From: Guillardia theta CCMP2712
Taxonomy: Eukaryota; Cryptophyceae; Pyrenomonadales; Geminigeraceae
Direction: 5' to 3'
Length of the DNA stretch: 64,000 bases
Assembly: GCF_000315625.1 (NCBI RefSeq)
Contig: NW_005434669.1
Location: forward strand, 557,061 to 621,060
The stretch's first letter is position 1; every line of letters begins with the position of its first letter. Shown here in pieces: positions 32,525 to 43,335 of the stretch. The notes under the pieces were generated by a model that ran no database searches, was not told where the DNA came from, and worked only from the letters and a program-made list of their open reading frames with translations. The position numbers and the translations under genes are program-made.

Positions 32525-35049
32525 ATGACTACTACACCGCAAGTCCGATTGCAAGGGGTCTGTCAGGTCAACCGAGGGGGTGGGTCGCTCTGTAATATGC
32601 CTCAAATGCAGTGGGAGCAGGGGGCAAGAGGGGAAGGAGGCAGGGAAGAGGGAGGAGGAGGAGGAGGAGGAGGAGGAGGGAGGGCGAAGATTGGGTTCAA
32701 GGAAGGAAGTGGCAGACAGCAGCAGGCAACTGGTCGCTCAAGGCTCATCAATCGCAGGCAAGTGCATGGCCCATCGCAGGATCCGCCCAAGTCTTCCTCC
32801 TGCATCATCGACGATGACATGGAGGCGCGAGGACGAGGAGGATTCGACGCAGTGTTCCCTGAGGACCGCAAGTGGTATCCTGCGAGAGTTGTCTCCAGGT
32901 CTTTCAGGGTCTCCAAGGTAGAGTTCGTCGGGTACGAGGAGGACGGGGAGTACGAGGTCAGGAGCGAAGACATCCGTCCTTCTCTCTCCGACATCTTCAT
33001 ACTCGTCTCCACATCCAGCGCAGACGAGACTCGGCTCAGAGTGCAGGTGGAGGCGGACGCGACGGTCGAGGAGCTCAAACGTCATGTGGAGGCAAGACTC
33101 CAGACCCCCAGCACGAGGGTGAGGCTGATCTACCAAGGCAGAGAGCTGACGGACCCAACTTGCCGTCTCTACAGCGACTGCTCGATAAGAACCAACAGCA
33201 CTCTACACCTGTCCGTTAAACATGGTGATGAGGATGGCGAGGATGGGGGGGAGAAGTTCGCTGTAAGAGCGCGGGGGGCTGGGGGAGGTGACGGAGGAGA
33301 CTTTCCTGCTTTGATGAAGAGACCGACGAGTCATCAACTGGCGCACAAAAAGAAGAACCAGAAGGCCAAAAGCGCGAGCAAGCGAGGGGCAGGAGATTGG
33401 TGGTCCTCGCTCGATGGCGATGACGTCATCTCTTTGGATCCCCTTTGCGACCTTTCGTATGAACCATTCTTCCTTCCTGCCAATGCAGGGGACGAACCAG
33501 CCGACCGGGGTCGAGCTGGTTGGGTAGACTCCTACAATTTCTTCGACGGCAAGGTCTTGTCCAGATATCTTGTCTCGACGGGAAATTTCTCCCACCCCGT
33601 GAGCAGGAGATCGTTGGGTCGCGCCGAATGCGTGCGGTAGCTCTCGCCTGCTGCCTGCTCCCCGTCTTATGATTCTTGTGCAGGCTGGACGGCTACATGG
33701 AGAAGAATGGCTTCGGCGAGGCAGGAGTAGTGCACGCGTTCGACCTCAAGGACGACAAGACTGATAACGGCAGGAACCACCTGGAGGTGTCGCAGATGTA
33801 CCTGTGCTCTCTTGCCCTTGTCTGATCCGCGCGGCAGGCGCTGCAACGAGAGGCCGAGTCGATCCTCCAATCGCTCTTCTCCAACGCTCAGAGAGATTAT
33901 CCGTCAAGGCGTCATAGTCAGCCTCGTCCTCGTCGGGTGGAGGACTCGTTGAGCCTCGCGGCCCCTCCCCCTCTGCGCCAAGACGTTGTCCAGTCGAGGA
34001 TCGTGGACGACGACGAGGAGGCAGGCATCGTTCAGCACCAGCAGATGATGCAGGAGAGCTGGCCCGAGCTGCCCCGCTTGCAGCATCGCTCCAAGCCAGA
34101 AATGGTGCATGCTCCTGCAGACTTCGGTTCCACACGGCAGGGGGAGGAGGAGGGGGAGGAGGTGGGAGCAGGAGAAGAGGAGGTGGAGGCGTTTCCCTCA
34201 GAGCCCTCGGAGCCTTGGGCCGAGCAGGACGATGCCACGGTTGTTGACATCTCGCGGATCAGCTGGCCATGGAGGTGGACGGCCTCTGCCACGTCAGCGA
34301 TCAAGGACGTCGAGGACCCCGGCCTGCAGGTTCTGCTGGAGAGGCAGATGGGAGGAGCAGCTCGAGACTTTCGGTTTGAGGAGGAGATCTCTTTCATCGA
34401 GCATCAACTCCAGCAGGCAACAAGCTGCGGGCGCTCCTTGGTCGAGCTCGGATTCCAGGTGAAGCGAGTCTGTGTGCTGCAGAGCTCGGAGGTGGAAGAG
34501 AAGTTCGCGGGGTCTGTGAGGTCCTTGCAGTTTGACGTCTGGGCACGAGAGGGCTGGAGGGAGGAAGCATGTGCGCAGGGCCCTTCGGGAGGAAGGAAAT
34601 TCTTTTGGAATGCAGAGACGAGGGAGAGCCGGTGGACTCCTCCTGCTCTTCCTGCCCTGGAGGGGTTAGAGGTTGGAGGATCCGAGGCTGAGGGGGAGCA
34701 GGAGGGGGGGGCAGGCTGGCAGGTCTGTGTCGGAGGCTTTCCTGCTGTGATGAGCTGGAGGACGATGAGCAGCGACATGCTGAAGGGGATCAAGAAAGGA
34801 GCGAAGAAACTCCTGGAGGAAGTGAGGAGGGAAGACGAGGTCGTCGCTGCTGACCTGTTGGATGACTTGGACCAAGCTTCTCTGGAGAAGGGCGGGAGCC
34901 AGCTGGTCTGCACTGAGCTGCCTGCTGCTCTTGCCCTTGCTGCGCGACGAGCAGGACTAGAGGTGGAGGGGGTGGAGGACATCGACGAAGGAGCAGAGCT
35001 AAGCCTGCTGCTCGGTCTGTCGGTGCTTGGGGAGGAGGACAGGTCATGA
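32525..35049 (+). CDS. Tudor - ubiquitin-like - U-box-like - WW multidomain protein
   Basis: Exons 32525-33636, 33684-33786, 33838-35049 give 808 residues. Domains in order: a Gly-rich leader; a Tudor/SMN-like domain (FDAVFPEDRKWYPARVVS, KVEFVGYEEDGEYEVRSEDI); a ubiquitin-like domain (VEADATVEELKRHVEARL, RVRLIYQGRELTDP); a segment resembling U-box-type or related domains (DPLCDLSYEPF, VSTGNFSHPVSRRSL, ECVRLDGYMEKNGF, VVHAFDLKDD); Glu-rich linkers; and a WW motif (GGRKFFWNAETRESRWTPP). Tudor domains bind methylarginine or methyllysine, WW domains bind Pro-rich ligands, so a nuclear RNP or ubiquitin role is plausible. ATG 32819 (MEARGRGGFDAVF) is an alternative start that removes the low-complexity leader. 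The 3' end may splice on, since a donor-like AG/GTCATG overlaps the stop. Confidence 0.7.
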
Positions 35050-35299
35050 GGTACAAGACTGCAGGAGAGAGCTCACTTGTGTTGAGGCAGAGACTGGAGC
35101 CTCGTGGCCGATCCCTCCAACGACGGCTTGCGTGCAGTTCAGCTTCGTGACCACCGATGGACCTTGAGACGCTTCGTCGTCACTGTTTGTCGCCTGGTGA
35201 GTTTTGAAAGGAGCCTGGTGGTGCGGGAAGGAAAGGGAGGAGGGGGAAGGGGGCAGATAGACATGGGAGACTCACAGTGTGATGTTGTGGATGGCTGCA

Positions 35300-36198
35300 G
35301 GTAAGGACAGAGTCTCCCTCCCTCCAGCCACCAGCAGGAGTGCATGAGGGGCAGGTGCTCGTCTCCATGCTGAGCCAGGTCGTTCGCACCCCTTCTCCTC
35401 CTCCTCCTCCTCCTCCCTCCTGTCTTCCTTTGCGCCCTCTTCCATCCGTCGTCTCATCATCCAGCAGGAGGGTGCAACGATCCGCTACACTATGGATGGG
35501 AGCGACCCTCTTAACGACGAGCAGCTGGAGACGGGTCGGGTGCAGTCGTACGACCGGCCCTTCATCCTCGGGCAAGGCACCTTCAACATCCGCGCGGTTG
35601 CGATGAAACTCGGCATGGCCGACAGCCTCGAGTCTCGTGCCCTTTACATCGTGAAAGCGAGATGTGCTCCTCCTTGTTTCAGCCCAAACGTCGCCGAGCT
35701 CTGCGCTGGCAACAAGGTTCCTCTGACTTTGACCTTGCGCTTGACTCCTCGTCCTCTAGCTGGGCCCATCCTCGCCTCTGACTGCCTCGCTAGATCTCCA
35801 TGTCGACACGCACGTGGGAAGTACTTCCAGACGCCAAGATTCACTTCACCCTCGAGAAGGTGGAGGAGCCGCAGGGGGATGGAGGTCAACGGGTGCGGGC
35901 TCGCCAGGGGTTCTTCCAAGAGCCGCTGGTCCTGCATGAGGAAGGGGTCTGGAGCATCCGAGCAGTCACCATGCACACAAGCATGCTGCCCTCAGAGAGC
36001 TCCTCTGTCAGGATTGTTGTCCGTGCACGAGAGGAGAGGACAGGGACGAGCGAGGAGCAACCGGCTGGCAGCGAGCAGCGAGCTCCTGTTGCACAGCAGG
36101 GGGGGATGGGAAGGAGGTGGTCGCCTGTGACCTTGTCTCTTGTCGTCGCGGTCTTCGCTGCTCTTGTTGCTTTCTTCCTATCAAGACCGGTGACTTGA
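35300..36198 (+). CDS. Tail-anchored protein with chitobiase-C-like beta-sandwich repeats
   Basis: At least two repeats of a CHB_HEX_C-type (beta-hexosaminidase C-terminal) fold: first VLVSMLSQ joined over an intron to GATIRYTMDGSDPLND, then GQGTFNIRAVAMKLGMADS; second EVLPDAKIHFTLEKVE, then EEGVWSIRAVTMHTSMLPSES. The C-terminus has a single hydrophobic segment (LSLVVAVFAALVAFFLS) followed by RPVT and a stop, fitting a tail anchor. Exons are roughly 35315-35379, 35462-35650 and 35800-36198, with at least one small exon between. A short intron-rich stretch at 35050-35300 separates it from the Tudor/WW gene; the two could be one transcript, which I could not decide. Function unknown. Confidence 0.55.
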
Positions 36199-36249
36199 GA
36201 CTTCAATGAAGTGTTTACTATGTGCCCACTGCCAACTCCCCCCCTACTT

Positions 36250-36760
36250 CGCCCCACCATGTCAGCAATGCGTTGGTCAGAATTTTCGCTCCTCCTGCAC
36301 GACATCAGGTAGGTAAGGACGGCGTTTGCGTCACCGTAGAGAAGAGCCTCCTTGGGGCTTTGAGTCAGGAAATGCATAATGCGGGTGAAGTCGTTGACCT
36401 GCGAGCCTCAGCTGCTTCGACATGGCGGCGCGTCTCACCTGTTGCCACATCATCTCATCGAGCAAGGATGCACGCCTGAGAATGCTCCTGTGCAGATCCC
36501 ACATGCGGACTTTCCTGTCTCCTCCTCCTCTCAGCCCTGGGCACCACACGCGGAGGCTGCAGCAGCAGGGTCAAGTGCAAGGAAAGCACGGAGGAGCAAC
36601 CACCTGCTACATCGGCTCTTCCTCAGCAGGTCGATGGCATGGAGGCCAAGGATTGCGCTCAGACGCAGGGAGCATGCAAGGGAGGTGAACAGCGACACGT
36701 CCAGCTTCCGCTTCGTCAACATCGCACAACTAGACGAGAGGATCAAAGCCCCTCCCCCAG
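36250..36760 (-). CDS. Helical protein fragment, unknown
   Basis: Function not recognised. Three minus-strand blocks chain: about 36741-36596 (MLTKRKLDVSLFTSLACSL, then GLHAIDLLRKSRCS), about 36525-36445 (KVRMWDLHRSILRRASLLDE) and about 36400-36260 (VNDFTRIMHFLTQSPKEALL). They share a look of amphipathic helices, as in alpha-solenoid proteins. The middle join uses GTGAGACG...CTCGCAG. No start, end or family could be fixed. A + strand frame over the same bases is less convincing. Confidence 0.35.
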
Positions 36761-36809
36761 CAGCGGAGCCATCACCCGGCAAGGAAGCTGAGGGCTATGA
36801 GCGGTAGAG

Positions 36810-38880
36810 GGAGCATGCTTCCGTCCTCCTGCCCTCACATCACAAGCGATGCTCGACTTGTTTCATCTCACCACCCTCCTCGTACGTGATGACGCTATGA
36901 CCTTGTGCTCGGTCAACCAGGCAAGAGCAAACGGCAAGGACGGGACTGACCACACAAGGGAGCACAGAGCAGGAGAGCCCGAAGCTGGAGAGACACTTGG
37001 ACTTGACGGGGAGGGACGAGAACCACGGGTCTCTCTCTTCCATCATTAAGGATGTCCTCAGCCCCAGGACCGCCGCATTGATCACCACGAGCCACCTCCT
37101 CAGCCTGCTCGCCTTCTCACACTTCACCACGTCCCGCTCCTCTCCCGTGTTCGATTCACCTCGCCGAATGACATCCTAGGTCAACAGCTCCTGCCTCTGA
37201 CGACGCAGCAGCCACCTCCTCTCCTGGAGTGCAAGTCTCGTCAAGGATCAAGTCACTGGTGATCCCATCCACCTGACGATCCAGTAGCTTCCGTTGCACT
37301 GCTGCTCTGCGGTACGTCAAGGACGTTCGTGAGGGTTCAGATCAAGTCACCTTCTTGCTGCGATCGTACATCTGCAAGGATGAGCTGACTCCTGCACACA
37401 CGAGCAGCGTCGAAAGTCGAACGGTGAACGTGTGGGATTGCCGGAGAGAGCCAGCAAGCATGGACCAAGCAGCGATGGCGACACCATCCTGCAGGAGCTC
37501 AATGATGACAGCAAGAAATATGCCAATCTCACCGAGATCAAGACAGAAACGAGGGAGTTCTGAGTGAAATTGTGCATCAAGGCAGATTCGTCACCATCAA
37601 GATTCCCTGCTGCTTCCTGCCGGCAGCATCATGGCAAGTCTTCAAGGAGGATGGAGGAAACCTCATCCCTGTGCGACAGCGGCTCCACGATCCAGTAGCC
37701 CTGATGCACGTTCCATGAGGACTGGCAATCAAACTTCAGAATGAGCCGCACGCGACTGGATTGGTTACGACCACAGCCAGTCCGTCCTCCTCCTCTTGAG
37801 TGTAGCCGCTATTGTCATCAACGTATGGCATTGCTGCCATGGCAGGAAGCGATCGAAGCTGTCTTTGCTTCTCTTCGGCTCAACTTCCTCTCCTCCTCGA
37901 CGCTACTTCGCTACAGCCTCCTCCCCCTCCACTCAGCATCAAAAGCGTCTTTACTACTACAACTACCCCACTCGGCTTTTTTTAATAACGAAAATGTAGG
38001 ATTAGCTTTCTTGCTCCTGCTCCCGCTGCTGATCCCGGCCCACTGCACCTTCTCCTTGCTCCGTCCCGCCCTCTCCTTCTTTTCTCTCAGTGTAGCACTG
38101 CCAGATATCTAGGATGACGACTGGTAGGAGAGGACACGGGAGATTCCACAGTCAGTGGAGAATGGAGCGACGAGGTCTGGCAAGGAGTCGACCTGAAGAA
38201 AGGGAAATGCCGGATGAAGGAGGAGCATGAAACACAAACTCCCACGTCTGCCGTCATGTGGTTTGAAAGCCTATGTATCCTTTGGTTAAGTGCAGCATTC
38301 GATGCGAAGTACTGAAGAGTAGGATCAAAAGCAGAGGCAGAGAGAGAGACATAGGGCGTCGTTCAACAGAAAAGACTTTCAAATCGATGTTTGTGTTCTT
38401 TTACTTCTTCCTATCCTTTCTTGTGGATATGTGGGAATGAACTGCAGGTGAACGCCCAACACAGAAATTTACGGATTTTTCTGGTATGCGCTCTTCAAAT
38501 ATGTAGAAACCCACATGTTCACCGAACAAGTCGCAAATGCGATGAAGGTTCGATCCAGTTTCATGGTTTGAGACAGAAATATTTTAAGCAATTTCGTCGC
38601 TGAAACAATAGTAACTGAACATAGAATACGGAGGAAACGATATCTTAATCCTGCTCTCGTTTCTGACTACTAGGCTTTTTCCAGAGAAACAAATTGTAGC
38701 TCATGACAACCTCTCTACACAGTCCGTCTTCCTCCTCCTCCTCCTCCTCCTCCTCCTCCTCCTCCTCCTGATATGCTAGCTGAGAGTAGATGAGTCCTCC
38801 GATGCTCACGTCACTGCCGCCGCATTCCCTTAAAAAAACGCAACGGTTGTCAAAGTCAAGTAACCGTCGATAAACGACTC
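36810..38880. other. Unresolved stretch
   Basis: Short open frames on both strands (e.g. minus 37130-36980 and plus 37310-37570, LQELNDDSKKYANLTEIKT in the latter) have plausible composition but do not chain into one gene. Coding sequence is likely present; I cannot say on which strand. A (tcc)n microsatellite occupies about 38722-38769. The last 100 bp are the promoter side of the EF-hand gene. Confidence 0.3.
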
Positions 38881-38890
38881 AAACCGCGCT

Positions 38891-39512
38891 ATGGTGTTGT
38901 CGCAGCAGGAGATAGAGAAAGCGCACGACGCGTTTGAGAAGTTCGACGTCGATCATTCCGGCTGCATCGACGCATGGGAGCTCAAGGAGGCCATGAAGTC
39001 CCTTGGCCAGAACCCGACAGATGAGGAGGTTGGTTGCCCACGAATCTCACTCTCAAGATTCAGAAAGCCGATGTGCGCGTTGCCTTACAAACTGTGACAG
39101 GTATTTGGTCTTCTTGCGCAAGTCGACACTGATGGATCCGGCAATATCGACTTTCAGGAGGTGCGTTGTGTTCCTGGGAATGTCTCGGTTGTCAAATCAC
39201 AGCCTGAAACACATCGCAGTTCCTTCAAGTCATCGAGAAGCAGAAGGTATGTACTTGAGGTGTAAGCCTGCCTTAGTAACGACGGACCTTTAGGATGCAC
39301 ACGGATCGACTGGAGAAGATTGGGACATGGTTTCCGCATTTGTCGCTCTTGGAGGTAACCCTGACAAATCTGGTGAAATCAACACGGACAAGTTGCGCGC
39401 AACTATAGAGAAGTTTGAGCTGACAATCGACATTGAGAGACTCATCGAAGAGACAGATACAGATGCTTCCGGCCTGATCGACTATGAAGAATTCAAGGCT
39501 ATGCTGAGCTAG
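38891..39512 (+). CDS. Calmodulin-like EF-hand protein
   Basis: Predicted calcium sensor. Exons 38891-39028, 39101-39160, 39220-39246, 39294-39512 give 147 residues, the size of calmodulin. Three good EF loops are visible: DVDHSGCIDAWE, DTDGSGNIDFQE (restored by splicing) and DTDASGLIDYEE. The third position of the four-hand layout (NPDKSGEINTDK) starts with Asn and is probably weak. The first hand's order KAHDAFEKFDVDHSG and SLGQNPTDEEV are calmodulin-like; axonemal calmodulin-like subunits are equally close. ATG 38891 directly follows a spacer and opens the first helix. All introns are GT-AG, 47-72 bp; exon 3 is only 27 bp. Confidence 0.9.
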
Positions 39513-41940
39513 ATGACAATTCCAGTGATTCGCTAACTATACGCATGAAACCTGCAACAAGGTTGAGTGCCCATGATCTCGCCCTCTACCGCACTGGCTT
39601 TCAGAGGGCGCTTAACGTACATCCGCGCAATAATGTCTTTAGCTTCACAAGTTCGAACCTGTTTCTTCCTTGCGCGTTTTTGCTCTAGAAAACTTATGAA
39701 CATCTTAATTTTCCAAAAGCCTGTAATTGAAAACACAATTGGTCGAATGATATTGCCTGAATCGCAATATGTCTTGTGTTGATATCTCTTCATATGTGTA
39801 ACCTCCGCAGATGAAAGTTCCGTTCATGATTGTGTTCGGATAAGGCACACAATGGAAAAATCACACTAGTTGTCAAAATCCCAACGCATGTGAGATTCAA
39901 CATCGTGTTCTGCTACGGAACATTGTGTCCGACGACTCATACACGTTAGAGATTAGTTCTTGGAATTTCCAGTACATGAGAATAGGAGAACGGAGGGATT
40001 GAATATCACCTGGTGTTTCCTCGCAACACAATTGGACAACTTGGGTTTCCCGTGCACGTTTCCAGAGTCGATGAAGCTATCTCGACACGCAAACAAAACG
40101 CTTCAGCGTTTCACTTTGTTTATTTTCTGGATTAAGATAATGCTTTGGAAAGGAAGAGAAGGTCTGTTAGAGAGGCTTTTAAACTTTGATTCCAAATTTC
40201 TTTTCAAGGAGCGGCCTGCGAGCAAAGTTTATCTTACTTTCTTGAGAAAATAGTACTTACTCATGGTGAGCATCACTCTTTGCACATGAATAGAAGAATC
40301 CTGAGCAAACCTTGACAGATTGAAATCTGGAAAGAGAAAAAAAACGGCTTTCAGATGCTGACTTTGCTTGCCAACACTGACTGACCTTGCAGGAGTGGAT
40401 CGCGTTGGGGCCTTTGACCCAAAGAATCCATACATGCTCTCTGCCTTAGTGAACTACATGGGAATGTAAGATCGAATAACAGCAAGAATTAAAAAGCATG
40501 GCACGCAATATCATTCATTGCTAGAAAGTAATGCAATTCAATTGCAGAAACGAAAACACCGAGTATTCCGTGCGATCCATCAAGCATAAATGAAAGATAA
40601 CGGAAATTCATGCAAACATGAAGCTCAAAGTTCATCAAAGAACATATTCCTGTCAACTACACAACGCCTGAACCGATGTTTGCAACAACGTTCACGCACC
40701 ATTTTTGCCAAGAGCCGCCTGCACTGCGAAACCGTCTGTAACTGACAATGCAATCCCCCAGGCACCTTCACTCGATCAGTCTCCGTCTCCGTTTCCGGCG
40801 GCCGGCCGGGCCGGCCCGCAAGGCCCTGGGCTGGTCGCTGGTCGTGAGCTTGACTCGGATATCTCAAGGGGCCACGACGATGACGGTCAACCTCGTCTTT
40901 TGAGATTGAAGTTACAAGTGAAGTTTTACGGAAACTTTTATTCCAAATCTGCCTCCCGGAAATTTCGGCATTGAGCGATACTACCCCACCCTACCTATTG
41001 AGCGAAACATAATCTGAAAGGTATGGGTGGGACATGAATTCAGGGATGTGACCTCGGAGGACCGGAAGGAAGGCCGTGACAAGTCAGAAATGGACCCCAA
41101 TTTTCCCAGAGGTTTGTAGGGGTACCCAACAGGATAGGGTCACGAAATACATGCTGACTTCGCTTGATGACGTTGGTGACCAACATACCCTTCCACCACC
41201 CGGCATTTGCACTGGTTTTGGGGGGTGGGATAATTATCGCTTTCGTACCCACAAGTCCACACCTTTTGTTCGACATCGAGAGGGAGGGGTGGTGCCTCCA
41301 GATATGCACCCAACCGCCCCTCGACTACATCATGCTGTTCATGACTACCCTACCCTGAAATCCAAAGATTGCAACAGGGTGGTCGACCAAGGTATTGCAA
41401 GGGTGGGTGAACGACGCTAAAAAGAGGGGTGAATGACACTGAGCACCTCATAGGACCCTTAATCTTCCGAAATACCTTATTTTCGATCCAGTAAAACCCT
41501 TGCTGATCACCACCCACCTCCCCCATCAACATAGAATGAATTCCTATCCACCCCCCTCGCTACCACTGAGCTACCACCAACAGTCGTATGGTCTGACATA
41601 AAAAGATTACCACCCACCATCTGCTCCTCTACCTCTCTCGGTCTCACCCACCCCCTGACTTTCAGTGTGATTGCGACCACCCACCCTTTGGGTGAACTAA
41701 TCTAAACATTCCCCAAATCTCAGTGGACCCAACCCGCAGTCTGTCTGCCCGTCTTCATACCACCCACCCTTCTCACCAGGAAACCTTCCGGTAATACCCC
41801 TCTCTTCAAAAATGTACCCTCACCCCCTACCCGGTCTCTCTCCCGTTTTCCTTTGGCACTGGGGACCGTGAGCAGAACCTCGCTGTCCTCATCTCCTCTC
41901 TACAACCTGTTGCTGCGGCGGCGGGCAGAAGAGACAGACA
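39513..41940. other. Gene-poor region with CCACCC-rich spacer
   Basis: No gene could be supported. 39513-40970 is AT-rich with scattered short frames of poor composition. About 40980-41880 is strikingly enriched in GGGTGG and, further on, CCACCC/TACCC words, with GT/AC strand asymmetry that flips inside the block. It has no open frame of note and looks like degenerate repeat or transposon-derived DNA. Compare 6620-7500. Confidence 0.4.
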
Positions 41941-42090
41941 ACTGGTGAAGATCAAGATTCGAGACGTTTGTGAGGGGCTAACAGCACTTATCCTTCCGTT
42001 CAGTCAAACAAGTAGAATCTTTGCAGAACTCGAAAATTGGAACAAGCGGACAAACAAAAGAATTGGTAACTTGGGGCTACTTTGCGCAGA

Positions 42091-42756
42091 ATGTCCTGCA
42101 GGCGATCAGGAAGATGCTCGAATCGATCAGGAGAAAAATCTGACCTGAAGAAACTGTGCCCACTATGCTTGACCCCAGTGCGCGTTGGTACGGAATCAAA
42201 GCATTTTTTAAGCTCAGAATGCAGCAAATATAACTCATATCACACGGGGTCTTCTGAAAGCAGAAATGTATCTTGTATGGTGAGTGGGAGACATCTCGGC
42301 CAAAATTCTGCTCACGAGCCAGCAAATCGTGCAACACCGTCAATTCACTGGGATGACGTGGATGGAAGGTCACTTGAAAGGTGCTCGAATTCTCGCCACG
42401 AACCCAAGAACTTCCACAGGAATTGGGATATGATTGATATGTACAATGACTCCGATGACGATGACACAATTGCAAATAGTGAGAACGGTGAAACTTCCTC
42501 AAGATGCTCAAGATCGAGCTTTTTCTCAGCAACATCGGCATGGAATGGTCAATTGGAGGAAACAATATCGAAATTCTCTCATGATACAAAGGAACTTTGT
42601 AGTCAGATTGCTTTTGCTTTAAGATACGAAATCGAAGAAGGTTTGCGCGAAATGCAGATGAGGCGGACAACGAATGCATTTGTTGGATGGAACGAAAATT
42701 CACTTAGAGGACCCTTGTCACGATCAGTTTCGAGACCAGGGTGGACTGGCAAGTAG
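42091..42756 (+). CDS. Small protein with C-x2-C zinc-finger-like start, unknown
   Basis: Function not recognised. Open frame of 221 residues from ATG 42091. Near the N-terminus KKLCPLCLTPVRVGTESKHF followed by SSEC could be a C-x2-C-x(n)-H-x(n)-C zinc site. The middle is Ser/Asn/Asp-rich (MYNDSDDDDTIANSENGE); the end is helical (LRYEIEEGLREMQMRRTT) with a basic tail. Upstream at 41945-42070 there are possible small exons ending at TTTGCGCAG before 42090, so the true start may be further up. Confidence 0.5.
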   Translation: MSCRRSGRCSNRSGEKSDLKKLCPLCLTPVRVGTESKHFLSSECSKYNSYHTGSSESRNVSCMVSGRHLGQNSAHEPANRATPSIHWDDVDGRSLERCSNSRHEPKNFHRNWDMIDMYNDSDDDDTIANSENGETSSRCSRSSFFSATSAWNGQLEETISKFSHDTKELCSQIAFALRYEIEEGLREMQMRRTTNAFVGWNENSLRGPLSRSVSRPGWTGK

Positions 42757-43335
42757 CGGTTGTGTTTGGCGATAGTATGCATGCAACTGAGTCAATAAAT
42801 GCTTGCCATTTCTCTGTACTCTTCTTTTAATGCTACACATTCATGTGAGATTCCAACAATTTCCATCTTCTGGATCTTTGGAATTGCTCTCAGTGTAAGT
42901 GGGGCCCTTGAGTCTCAGATCAGTTTGGGTGAAAAAGCAATGTTACCTGTATCAGCTCGCAAATGAAGTTGTCTCGATCGTGATTGCAGTGAGCAGAAGT
43001 GGCGATGGTCGTTCATTGGCAACGAAGGGAAGCTAATGGCCGACCGCGAGCTCTGAGGAAGAAACTCACATCATGCTATTCTGACAAAAAGTCTATCTGC
43101 TTTCGACATCTCGCTCGATCTTTGAGCACCCTGAGGGAACAGGCAGAGAGGAGGGCCCATTGTTCACCACACGCGCTCCCTGTTGCAGTCTTCAATGCGC
43201 GCATTTTCATGCCGTGACCGGCACATTTAGGTCACGGGGTTGCTCTTTTGAACAATTCCTGAGCCGTGACCACGAAAATGTATAAATTCTATATCTAATA
43301 CGCCCTTATATATTGCTATCACTGCTGTTCGGAAC

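Noticed and set aside
32237-32605. Poly-Glu/Arg minus-strand frames
   Set aside because: They translate a polypyrimidine/(ctc)n tract and cross the promoter spacer of two divergent genes.
37741-38112. 123-codon hydrophobic plus-strand frame
   Set aside because: Leu/Ser/Pro-rich composition from a pyrimidine-rich stretch, no continuity with neighbours and no recognisable feature.
39560-39700. Possible tRNA because of GTTCGAACC
   Set aside because: The T-loop-like word has no matching A box, acceptor stem or anticodon arm at the right distance on either strand.
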